16,728 nucleotides of DNA from Hamiltosporidium magnivora (lineage: Eukaryota; Microsporidia; Dubosqiidae). Positions within the stretch are counted from its first letter, which is position 1. The number at the start of each line of letters is the position of its first letter. The notes under the pieces are model-generated. The model made no database searches, was not told the origin of the DNA, and saw only the letters and a list, made by a program, of their open reading frames with translations. The stretch is taken from contig PITI01000212.1 in the NCBI GenBank assembly GCA_004325065.1, positions 1-16,728 of the forward strand, written 5' to 3'. This document shows positions 8,175 through 16,529 of this stretch, piece after piece. The translations under genes were made by a program, and so were the position numbers.

Positions 8175-8404
8175 GATTCATTCCTTCTCGGCCCTACAAT
8201 CCTGCACATACATTGGCCTCTCTCAGTGATACCATACCGGTCTCTATTCAATGGGTTCGTTTACATTTTTGAGTTTCTTAACAAGGTGGTTTTAAAAGGC
8301 GAGTTGTTATATCACGCCCAATCTGGAGGACTAGTCCCTTTTAGTCGCCTCTTACGACAAGCAGGGAGTACTCTAAGCCAATTCTGCACCCGGCATGGCG
8401 GGGA
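8175..8404 (-). repeat. Dispersed repeat R, copy A (candidate SINE/LINE-derived element)
   Basis: A segment about 230 bases long, markedly richer in G+C than its surroundings, that aligns along its length with 15135-15371 in the same orientation, with small indels. The best block, 8339-8364, is identical over 26 bases, including GTCGCCTCTTACGACAAGCA. Other shared blocks include AACAAGGT, ACCGGTCT and GCCAATTCTG. Read on the minus strand the core is GTCGTAAGAGGCGACTAA, which from memory closely resembles a sequence found in SINE/non-LTR-associated repeats of insects, especially Lepidoptera. No coding potential: the open frame at 8226-8480 begins with GTG. I see no clear target-site duplication or poly(A) tail. 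Confidence 0.75.
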
Positions 8405-10049
8405 AAACCATACACATTACATTATATATGTAAAAAATCAGCTAATTAAATATAAGTACTCATACACTATAGTTTATTAATAATATCACACGTTCTTTGA
8501 CTCATGAATTTTTTTACATAACCTTTCGTTTGACAAAGTTTTTAGAAACGAAAAAGATAAAATGATAATATGCTGATTAATACGCTAATCAAATATATTC
8601 ATTAAAAATACAATTGCTATTATTTTCATTTAAAGAGTAATTTCTTTTTTTTGCTTAAAAATTCAAAATATTTCCAATAAGATATTTAAAGAAGATGCTT
8701 TATGTCTTTTATTTTGCTTTAAAAACATTCATATGAATTACGATGCTTCACATCCATGTAAGAATAGAGACATATGTTCAATTGATAGTAATCAGAAAAA
8801 CAATCGAATCTAATTTTTTAATTATTAAGGGTTTGAAGTGAAGATTTCATATCAATTTCAGCTAATATAATGCATTTATAGATCTAATACATCATGGGCT
8901 GAAATTAAATCACGAGTTATATATCTATACAGAGTCATTTCAAAAAAAACGTATTAAACAAGAGAATATAAAAATTGATAAAATTATTGTAGATATAAGA
9001 ACCAAAATAAAAAAATAATTCAAAATATGTAAATGGTTAAATATAAAGAACAACCAGGTAAAAAGAGCAATGATAATGCAAAGCAGATTAAAATATGAAT
9101 AAAAAAAAATGTTTTTTTTTAGCAAAAAAATTTTTCATTTTGTCATTTTTCAATATTTAAATTAACCAAGTGATGAGCAACAAAGCAAACCAAATGAAGT
9201 TTAAATGATATTTTCTTTGCAATTTTCTGTCCAAATCCTTCCCGGTTTTGTACTACGAATGAGATTAAAGTAAATCTACGAAACCTTTATCGAAATCTTT
9301 TGCTTTCGAGCACTTTACATAAATCAATTGTTTAAAATCAAAAACCGAGTATTCATTTTAATAATTTCAGAACAGTCTAATACGCTTGTGATATTAATTC
9401 ATTTGCAAAATATTGTTGATCTTGTGTTTATTTCATATTAAAATAAAGCTAACAAATAAAAATCTAAAACTTCAAAACAATATATGAATTTTATGTTATT
9501 TTTAGATCGATTCTGTTTCATTTTCTGATAATTAGTAAATTTTCAAGCTTTTTTGCGTAAAACTGAAATATCCTTATTGTTTCTTTTTTTAGGTCATTTA
9601 ATTCTTCTGTTTTTGTTCCATAAATTTATTATTTTAGTTCATTTAATTGGTAGACAGAAAAATCAAGATAGCTTTTTATTTTGGTAAAGCTTGTCAAAAA
9701 AATACAACGGTTTATAAAAAATTTAAGTTAATCAAATATACTTTGTGGTATCCAAATATTTCTAAATGATTATATTTATTGTTTACTTTATCTTGAAATA
9801 TTGTTTTATCAACTTTTTTCTTTTTTAGTCAATTTTTAATTTTTTATTTTGTTAAACTAATAAAACAATATTTAACGGTATTTTTATTCATTAAACTGTA
9901 ATTAAAATAAGTGCCAATGCAAATTAAAATTCCAATATGAGAAATTAAATTTACCAAAATTTTTCATTTCTTATTTTAGCTTTAAGATTTAATAAAGAAA
10001 TAAATAATTGATAAGAAAGTAAAAAAACATTTCAAAAGAACCCTAAATT
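8405..10049. other. AT-rich spacer upstream of the choline/ethanolamine kinase gene
   Basis: No gene supported. The 61-codon minus-strand frame at 8940-9125 starts at TTG and is a run of Phe/Ile/Leu typical of T-rich DNA read by chance. Long pyrimidine tracts occur at about 9580-9600 and 9820-9850. The final 10 bases carry the ACCCTA start signal of the next gene. Confidence 0.55.
10040..10045 (+). promoter_or_regulatory. CCC-type microsporidian start signal (ACCCTA)
   Basis: ACCCTA ends 4 bases before the ATG of the choline/ethanolamine kinase gene, the same hexamer seen before two other genes here. It supports this first ATG over the in-frame Met at residue 8. Confidence 0.7.
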
Positions 10050-11420
10050 ATGAATTTTAGTGCGCGAAAAATGCTTAAGAACGTAGAAAATTACTTTAAA
10101 GTAAAACCCTTATCATATAAAAAAATTACCATCGCATATTCAAATCATGTTTATGCGATTGAACTTCCAGATAAAAGAAAATTTATTTATAAAGAATCTC
10201 CTATAGAAAATATTGAAGCTAAAACTTTAAATTTAAATCATTTTACCGATAAGAAATTGAATAAAGAAGATATTATTGAAGGAAATAATTTAACTAATAA
10301 TAATAATTTAAATCAAAAAATTAAAATATGTGAAGATTTTTGGTTAAAATATAAGCAAAATGAAATTAATGATATTTCTTTAAATAAATGCAAGCATAAA
10401 AGTAATTTTAAAAGTATTAATATTCCGAATGTTGATACTTTAGTATCTTTGTATTTAGGTTTTCCCAAAATTTTATTTTACGATGAAAATTATAGGATCG
10501 AAGAGTATGTAGAACATGATGAAGTAGAATGGTGTGAAATTGAAAATATTGCTAGAGCAGCAGTAAGCTACCACCGACAAAATATATCTTTTTTAGAAGA
10601 TTATGACAGTGTTTTGAGTAATATAAGCGGAATCGATTTTAAGAATACAAAATTTGGATTTTCTATTTCTTCTGAAGAAAAAATAATTCGAACGATATTT
10701 AATAAAATAAAAAATATCAAATTTTCAGAAATAATGAAACAAGAGTGTGCAGTAGAATTGAATACCGGTAAAAATTTATATTTTATGGATAAAGTTCAAG
10801 ATTACGATTCAGATGAAACCATTTGTAAAATTTGTTATCCATTATTTCATCATAAAACTTCAATTGTGCACAATGACATTCATTTAAAAAACATGATGAA
10901 GATTGGGGAGGATATACGACTTATAGACTATGAATATACATCTACGGGTTGTTTTCTTATGGATATAGGAAATATTTTTTGTGAAAAAATGTTTGATTAC
11001 ACGGTAGATTGTATTCCTAAGATGGAAAGAGGATATTCAGAAAATGATAAGAAAATTTTTATATTTGATTATTTAAAAATAATGTTTAATCAGGATTTTA
11101 AGAAAAATAATGAAAACTCTTTTTTTATCAAAAAAGGCGAAAGTATCTTCGAAAATTTAAATTTTAAGGATTGTATTTATTTTGAAAATGATATTCATAT
11201 AAATAATTTTGTTTCCAAAGTTTTAAAATTTATTGATAAAATACAGGCATATAGCCATTTATTTTGGTATTTGTGGAGTAGAAAATTAATTTTACAAAAT
11301 AAGTTTCCATGCGAAGATTTTGATTATAAAATATATTCAGAGTATCGGTTATTATTCCTATTCAAAAAAGGTATGGTTAGTAAAGACGAAATTATACTTT
11401 TATCCGATGAATTAAATTGA
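10050..11420 (+). CDS. Choline/ethanolamine kinase family protein
   Basis: 456 residues; expected to phosphorylate choline or ethanolamine with ATP in the cytosol, the first step of the CDP-choline/CDP-ethanolamine (Kennedy) pathway. The catalytic Brenner-type motif is VHNDIHLKN at 273-281 (D276 catalytic base, N281), followed by the choline-kinase motif LIDYEY at 291-296 (D293 metal ligand) and MDIGNIF at 304-310. The C-terminal family motif YSHLFWYLWS is at 401-410. In the N-lobe, KFIYKES (K48) is the likely ATP-contact strand and FPKILF...YRIEEYV at 138-153 matches the family's PKLY...GRIEE segment. A Lys/Asn-rich, low-complexity insert at about 60-128 splits the N-lobe and helps make the protein somewhat longer than typical members. 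The glycine-rich GGMTN-type turn is not recognisable; SNHVYAIEL at 31-39 sits there. Choline cannot be told from ethanolamine as substrate. Start chosen by ATG plus ACCCTA. Confidence 0.93.
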   Translation: MNFSARKMLKNVENYFKVKPLSYKKITIAYSNHVYAIELPDKRKFIYKESPIENIEAKTLNLNHFTDKKLNKEDIIEGNNLTNNNNLNQKIKICEDFWLKYKQNEINDISLNKCKHKSNFKSINIPNVDTLVSLYLGFPKILFYDENYRIEEYVEHDEVEWCEIENIARAAVSYHRQNISFLEDYDSVLSNISGIDFKNTKFGFSISSEEKIIRTIFNKIKNIKFSEIMKQECAVELNTGKNLYFMDKVQDYDSDETICKICYPLFHHKTSIVHNDIHLKNMMKIGEDIRLIDYEYTSTGCFLMDIGNIFCEKMFDYTVDCIPKMERGYSENDKKIFIFDYLKIMFNQDFKKNNENSFFIKKGESIFENLNFKDCIYFENDIHINNFVSKVLKFIDKIQAYSHLFWYLWSRKLILQNKFPCEDFDYKIYSEYRLLFLFKKGMVSKDEIILLSDELN

Positions 11421-12208
11421 TTATTTTAAAATTTTTTTTACTGTGTCTTAAATATTCCTTAAAAGGATTTTTTGTGATTAAATTTTGATTTTATTTTATA
11501 TTTTCATTAGAATCGGTAAAACGAATGTTTTGAAATCGAATTTTTATTTTTTTCGATTTGATTTAAATTTATTTTTTTATTTTGACTAAATTTTTTTAAA
11601 GACCCTATTTCGATAAATATTTATATGTTTAGTTCATACGAATTTATAATAAACGTTTTTTACATCAAATTTTTTATTTCGTTTTAATTTTCTATTGGAA
11701 TTATTTTCCTGTCACTTTTGAATGAATAAATTTATATTTTTTAACAAATTAAATATTGATTCTTTTACCTATCAAAAAGCGATGCTAAAAGTTTTTCAAT
11801 GATGTTCATATCTTTTTCTAGCAATAATATTTTCTGCAATTCTATAAATAAAAATTCTAGAGTATTAATTTTATTCCATTCTCACAAATTTCTTCTTGAT
11901 TTTTATTTTTTTTCAATTTTACATTAAAGAGGAAATATTTTATTAATATTTATTGATGTAACCAACTTTACGGACCAAAATTTATATTCTTTTAAATTTT
12001 TTGGAATTTCTTGTAATTTCCTGAGTTTATAAAACACGAGATTATTTACACAATTTCACTTTAAAATTTACATGCACCAATTATTACTTACAAAAAAATA
12101 TTCATATGGCTATTAAAGCACTCAGGCTTCTTTAAATTTTTTCGGTCACATTCAGTGTTTACTTGCGAAAATCATTTAATCTTTTTAGTAATTTTGTTTC
12201 TATTCGTG

Positions 12209-12337
12209 TCAATCTGGTTTTTGATAATAGGGATATAAACCAGATTTCCTAAACTTCCTCATTTCTTCGGGCTTGAAACTGGCAGATAAGATACAACTTC
12301 TCTCGGTGTTCACTCTCTTGCTACCATATTTAAAAAT
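12209..12337 (-). pseudogene. Possible ORF relic in a GC-richer patch
   Basis: A 42-codon open stretch between two stops on the minus strand with unusually balanced composition (VNTERSCILSASFKPEEMRK, then SGLYPYYQKPD). It has no ATG at the beginning and stops on both sides. It may be a gene or transposon fragment. The family is not recognised and chance is possible. Confidence 0.2.
12211..12246. repeat. Inverted repeat, 10-bp perfect arms
   Basis: AATCTGGTTT at 12211-12220 pairs perfectly with AAACCAGATT at 12237-12246 across a 16-base spacer. It overlaps the end of the possible ORF relic. It lies about 800 bases past the kinase stop, so a terminator role for that gene is not evident. Confidence 0.5.
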
Positions 12338-12652
12338 CTAATATTGTTTATTTTTCAGTTTACTTTCTAAATAATGTATTGTTCAAATAAAAATAGTGAC
12401 TGCTCATAAAAAAATATTTTTTTTAAATTTAATAATTCCATATAAGAATTAAACAAAATTCTATGTTAGTATTTTGCAATGATATAAATTTTTATGGCTT
12501 TAAATTATAGAATTAAATTAAATCATATAAATGGTCATACAGGTGTAAATAATCAATCTGCTTGGGATAATAATTTAAATCTAAAATTAGAAAATATATT
12601 TTTATTGATTTTTTTAAAATATTTCAGATAATAATTTGTCTTTAAATTTATT

Positions 12653-12719
12653 TTCAGTCAATTAAATGTTCATTATTATATATTTATAATTCAGTTAATC
12701 AAATGTTAATTATTATCAT
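12653..12719 (+). repeat. Imperfect direct duplication of about 30 bases
   Basis: TTCAGTCAATTAAATGTTCA followed by TTATTATA is echoed about 37 bases later as TTCAGTTAATCAAATGTTAA followed by TTATTATC. It looks like a slipped duplication in AT-rich spacer, with no visible function. Confidence 0.45.
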
Positions 12720-13369
12720 TTAGATAATTCCATTTCGAATATAAAATCTAATAAATAATTTTAATATTCACAGCTTTAATTATTAAATCTAAAAATTTGA
12801 ATTCAATAAACTAAGAAACATAAAGAATAATTGTCTATAGCTTTTATATTTATTTCATTTTTGCTTATAAATTAGAATTAATTATTCAAATTTTCCACAA
12901 TAAATTCTCTATTATTAATTAAATTATTTTTTAAATTTAAAAAATTATTTTTAATCAATTAAATGTAGTTTTTTTGAATATCCAAATGAATTTGATTTTT
13001 AATTCGTTTTTATATTCCCAAAAAAAAACATTTTCTTAAATTTTAAAAATTAAATTTTTTTTAAATTGATTCATGTTGTATCAATAAGATTATTAAATAA
13101 TTTTATTCATTTCATTTGTAATCTGTTTAGACTTTTTTTACTTCTATCATTAGTGTTTTTATAACATATAATTTTAAATTTTTTTTACCGAAGCTACAAT
13201 TTTTGATTGATGGTCATAAAAAATGATGTTAAAATTAAAAAAAGGTATTTAGGAAATATTTTTAATTAAAAATAAATAGAAAATGTAAAAAATTATAAGT
13301 TCTCCGATTTTAATAATTTTTAAAAATAAATCCTCAATTTTTCAGTTGTTAGTAACATTTGATAGCTAA

Positions 13370-13375
13370 TTTATT
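13370..13375 (-). terminator. candidate polyadenylation signal overlapping the stop codon
   Basis: On the minus strand the stop reads TAATAAATT: AATAAA overlaps the TAA stop of the small secreted-protein gene by two bases. Poly(A) signals overlapping or abutting stops are typical of microsporidia. The hexamer is common by chance at this base composition. Confidence 0.35.
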
Positions 13376-13787
13376 AACTATTGAAGTGTTCATAGCTACA
13401 ACCCTGTGTATTAGATATTAACTCTTCTGATTCTTTATTAAATTCGTCAAAATTTTTTGCAGATTCTGATTCTGCCTCCATAGATATTGTATCTGCTTCT
13501 GTATAACTATCATTAGAAAAAGATGATTCTGAGGAATCAGATCTCAATTCTTCTTTATAATCCATTTGATAGCTTGTTCCTGCTTCAATTTTGATTTCTT
13601 CTGTATCATGAGGTGCTAGATTCTCATCAATATTATAAGGTTGTGCGTTAGATTCGTTAGGTACAAAAGGTTTGTCATTAGTTTTTACCTTTTTAGAAAC
13701 AATCTGTTTGCAATCAAATTCATTACCTCTTTTTCGCATCAACTCAACACCGCTACTAAAAATTAAACATAAATAAATCAATATCAT
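13374..13787 (-). CDS. Predicted secreted acidic Ser/Glu-rich protein
   Basis: 137 residues, no recognised domain. Residues 1-13 (MILIYLCLIFSSG) look like a short signal peptide, though no basic residue precedes the hydrophobic core. Cleavage near residue 13-17 would expose a basic region (RKR at 18-20, SKKVK at 31-35), then a long acidic, Ser/Asp/Glu-rich, probably disordered tail (about 53-127) with many potential casein-kinase-2 type Ser sites. Cysteines are at 7, 26 and 130. Low hydrophobicity after the signal argues against chance, since random frames here are Phe/Ile/Leu-rich. The ATG is preceded by ACCCTA 7 bases upstream and AATAAA overlaps the stop. An alternative start at Met17 would remove the signal peptide and leave a nuclear-type acidic protein, but the motif sits before Met1. 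A secreted protein, possibly a host-directed effector with basic clusters resembling nuclear signals, is inference. Confidence 0.65.
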   Translation of the reverse strand: MILIYLCLIFSSGVELMRKRGNEFDCKQIVSKKVKTNDKPFVPNESNAQPYNIDENLAPHDTEEIKIEAGTSYQMDYKEELRSDSSESSFSNDSYTEADTISMEAESESAKNFDEFNKESEELISNTQGCSYEHFNS

Positions 13788-13794
13788 TAATTTG

Positions 13795-13800
13795 TAGGGT
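13795..13800 (-). promoter_or_regulatory. CCC-type microsporidian start signal (ACCCTA)
   Basis: On the minus strand ACCCTA ends 7 bases before the ATG at 13787. Same hexamer as before the LRR-like and kinase genes; it supports Met1 and hence the signal peptide of the secreted acidic protein. Confidence 0.65.
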
Positions 13801-13989
13801 ATATTCTAAAATTTTTAATTCAATTTTAAAATAATTAAGAAATAAAATTTTTTAAATCGTAAAATAATTGATTATATAAAGTATTTAATCGTTTAAAGAA
13901 AGAAAATGAAATTTTAATTCTTATAAGACTTATTTATAACACCTAAAAATATTAATTTCGTATAAAGTGTTTTATTTAAAAAGAAATAA

Positions 13990-14175
13990 ATATTATTCAT
14001 TTATGTTCAAGTAGACAACGCGGAAGATGATGTTAAAACGGAAAATACAAAAAATATTTTACCCCTTATTTTGGATGGTATAACCACAGCAAAGGAACCA
14101 TCAACTAATACAAATGAAGAGTTGGAGTTGGAGTAAGAAATAGAAGTGGTTGAGATGATGGAAAGAATTATTTAG
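13990..14175 (+). pseudogene. Acidic ORF relic lacking a start codon
   Basis: From 13990 the plus strand is open for 48 codons to TAA at 14134-14136, then in the same frame for 12 more codons to TAG at 14173-14175. The translation is acidic and protein-like (VDNAEDDVKTENTK, later EPSTNTNEELELE, then after the stop EIEVVEMMERII), unlike random frames in this DNA. It has no ATG at its beginning and no CCC signal. It lies divergently about 200 bases from the secreted acidic gene. It is most simply a decayed gene with one nonsense change and a lost 5' end. Relation to the neighbour is only compositional. Confidence 0.35.
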
Positions 14176-15134
14176 AAAAGAGAAAAATTTGTTAACCCAA
14201 AATTTTATTAAATAAATTCATTTATGTTTAAATTAAAAAGATACTTTATCGATAAAAATTTAAATTAAAAAAAATATATTTTACAATCTTTGATATATTT
14301 TCTTTCATAATTTTTACAACCATGACATCTAACTTTAAATTATACATTTCATCAATATTTATTGTCATTTTTTTCAATGTGTTGGCTTTAATAAACGATA
14401 TAATACTTTTTTCTAATTGTTTAAAAAAATGATTACTCAGTACTTGTTTCTATTATAAGAGTATTGATTTTGTGCATTTCGGTTCATTATATGAAACCAA
14501 TTTATGCTTTTTAATCTCTTTAGGAGTTTGGTCTGAATCAGTTTTATTTTTGTTGAAGAAATGATATTTCTCCAACTTTTGTTCTGTATTTTATTGATTT
14601 TGTATATATGCCTCTACATTTTTGGATATTTGAAATTTTTTTAAATATGTTTAATGTTATTTTGTCACAATACCGTCCCAAGTAATTTTATAAGCTGTGA
14701 TTTGAAGCCGCTTTTATAGATAAGATTTAATTAATTTTTAATAAGTAATACTTTCTAAATTTTTCGAATTCAAAAATTAAAAGGGAATTTCGACTTGTTA
14801 TGTTTATTTCACCCCTCGTTATTTTGTTTAGTTCCGTTATAAAGCAAATATGCAGGGTCTTAAATTTCAAATTTATACAATTATTTTTATTCAAAGTTCA
14901 CTCTTATTTTACAACATATTTCGAGAAATTTATGGAACAGTGTGACTTCTAATCGTTTGTAAAGTTAAATTTAGTTAAAATTTTATATGTTTATACTGGG
15001 AAATTCACTATATCGTCTGATATAGTTATATCCAAGAATTTTTTCACGTTTTGTTGCAAATTTCCATGCAATACCAAATCGAATACACTGCTAAAACCCC
15101 CGTAGTGTGTTGTTCAATATGTTTCCATTTTGAA
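14176..15134. other. Intergenic spacer, no gene seen
   Basis: AT-rich sequence with no ATG-started frame of useful length on either strand. An 8-bp inverted repeat with a 4-base loop (ACTATATC, GTCT, GATATAGT) lies at 15007-15026. Composition becomes less AT-rich from about 15060 as repeat copy B is approached. Confidence 0.55.
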
Positions 15135-15371
15135 TTCATTCATATATCCTTGGCACTACAGCCCTGTGCGAGCCTTGGCCTCCCTTAGTAATACCGCCCA
15201 CCGGTCTTTCAATTGGGTTTGTTACTTATCGGGTTTCGTAACAAGGTAGTTTTAAATGGTGGATTGTTAGCCCTACGCCCAACCCTAACATCGAAGATCA
15301 GTCTTTTTTAGTCGCCTCTTACGACAAGCAGAGAATACTCCAAGCCAATTCTGTTACCGGCATGCTGAGGA
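15135..15371 (-). repeat. Dispersed repeat R, copy B (candidate SINE/LINE-derived element)
   Basis: Second copy of the repeat at 8175-8404, same orientation. It shares the 26-base identical block at 15306-15331 and further blocks along about 230 bases. Where copies differ, copy B reads GTAACAAGGTAG and GCCCTACGCCCAA, which may be nearer the ancestral form. It is clearly GC-richer than its flanks. No ORF and no obvious target-site duplication were seen. The 12 bases CGTAACAAGGTA equal the universal SSU rRNA 3'-end sequence, but the flanks do not match rRNA. Confidence 0.75.
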
Positions 15372-15480
15372 AGTTTCTATTTTAAATATAACAGATACTT
15401 GCTTCATCTTGTGGATGAATATTTTTATTGTTAAGTAACTTGCAAAATCACCAATACATCTTATCACATTATTTCTAACA

Positions 15481-15505
15481 TTATATAACTTTGAATATAG
15501 TTTTC
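15481..15505 (+). repeat. Short repeat X, copy 2
   Basis: TTATATAACTTTGAAT then ATAGTTTTC, 23 of 25 bases equal to 7840-7864. Here it lies about 110 bases right of repeat R, whereas copy 1 lies left of R, so X and R are not in one fixed unit. Confidence 0.4.
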
Positions 15506-15620
15506 TATTTTTTTATTTAAATTTACTAGTTAAGTATTTTCAAATATATCTTGGAAATATATTATCTTCTTTCTTATATTTTACGAGAAGGAACCTTTTT
15601 TTAGTTGAAGATGGGTTTTA

Positions 15621-15770
15621 TTAACATAATTTACCTTTAGGTTGCTGCTCTTCAAGATGGCATTTCTGCACATTTTTCTTGGCATTCCAAGAGGGCAATA
15701 ATATGTGCTCACATGAATTTAAAACTGTGCAGACACCTTTCAATTTCGATTCAAAGAAATTATAAAGTAT
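15621..15770 (-). pseudogene. Degenerate ORF fragment without start codon
   Basis: A 49-codon minus-strand frame between stops (for example CEHILLPSWNAKKNVQKC, then LEEQQPKGK). The stretch encoding EEQQP matches in DNA the MQQP-coding part of the fragment at 7959-8135 (GCAGCAACC with similar flanks), and both lie at the same distance from repeat X. They may be two worn copies of one element. No start codon; the family is not recognised. Confidence 0.25.
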
Positions 15771-16529
15771 TTACATACTGTTTGTAAATGTACCTTGTTC
15801 TTCATTAACACTAAAGTATCATTTTATAAAAAGATTCAAAAAATTGAATCATAGAAATGATACAAAATGAAACTAAAAAATAATGAAATAAATATCGATA
15901 GAATTGATTAATAAATTTATATGATTCTGTATAGATTATAGTATCTTTAATTTTATATTTTTGTCTTATCTTACAAATAGAAAAGCCTAAATGTAGCCTA
16001 AATTCCACAATTCTATTTTTGTACAAATAGAATCTTAATTGATGTTTATTTATTCAAAGAAACTTAAACAGGTTTCACTTTGTTAAAAGTTAATCTGTTT
16101 AATGTTTTTCTATTTCTAATTTCTTTTTTTTTGTTACATTCTACATTTTTTTATCTTGGGGTAATTAAAAATCTAACTACTAAAATTATAAATTACGTTA
16201 TTTATCAATAGAAATGCACGATTCTATAGAAATTAGATTGTTTTATATACTGGTGTTATTATATTAAATATAACTCTGGGTTAAAACTTTTTTATTACAA
16301 TTTTATGAATTCCCTTCTACCTCTTGAACCACAATCTTTTAATAGGGTTATAATTTCTTATAAAATTATCATAACTTAAATCTACAGTTAATTTAAATAA
16401 AAATTTCAAACATTTTTTACCTTAAATGTGTTCAAAACATTTCATTTTTTTAAATATAAATAATTTTTAGTTTAAAAGTATCACATCTTTTTACAATAGT
16501 GGCAAGTGTTATATTTGTTTTCATGACAT
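15771..16529. other. AT-rich spacer, no gene seen
   Basis: The longest frame (15811-16026, minus) starts at TTG with no nearby CCC signal and has random-looking composition, so it is not called. No repeats matching elsewhere in the window or RNA genes were recognised. Confidence 0.55.

Larger units (their letters stand above)
11421..13373. other. AT-rich intergenic spacer with minor repeats
   Basis: About 1.95 kb between convergent genes (the kinase on plus, the small secreted-protein gene on minus). It should contain both 3' ends. It holds a possible ORF relic and hairpin near 12209-12337 and an imperfect duplication near 12653-12719, listed separately. The rest is extreme AT sequence with many stops. 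No RNA gene recognised. Confidence 0.55.

Noticed and set aside
8345..8359. GTCGCCTCTTACGAC as a tRNA anticodon arm
   Set aside because: The 4-bp stem and 7-base loop look superficially right, but the loop lacks the invariant U33 and no matching D-arm, T-arm or acceptor stem is present.
8226..8480. 84-codon plus-strand frame
   Set aside because: It starts at GTG and lies across repeat R. The reading is a by-product of the repeat's higher GC content, and copy B does not preserve it.
8940..9125. 61-codon minus-strand frame resembling a multi-span membrane peptide
   Set aside because: It starts at TTG, has no start signal, and its composition is what A-rich sequence gives by chance on the opposite strand.
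11602..11690. ACCCTA followed by an ATG frame of 20 codons
   Set aside because: The ATG is about 20 bases away, farther than in the supported genes, and the peptide is short with random composition.
15237..15248. CGTAACAAGGTA, identical to the universal 3' end of SSU rRNA
   Set aside because: Flanking bases do not continue as rRNA, and copy A of the repeat has a diverged version (CTTAACAAGGTG). It belongs to repeat R and is not a ribosomal gene.
15811..16026. 71-codon minus-strand frame
   Set aside because: It starts at TTG, has no CCC signal nearby and no recognisable protein features.
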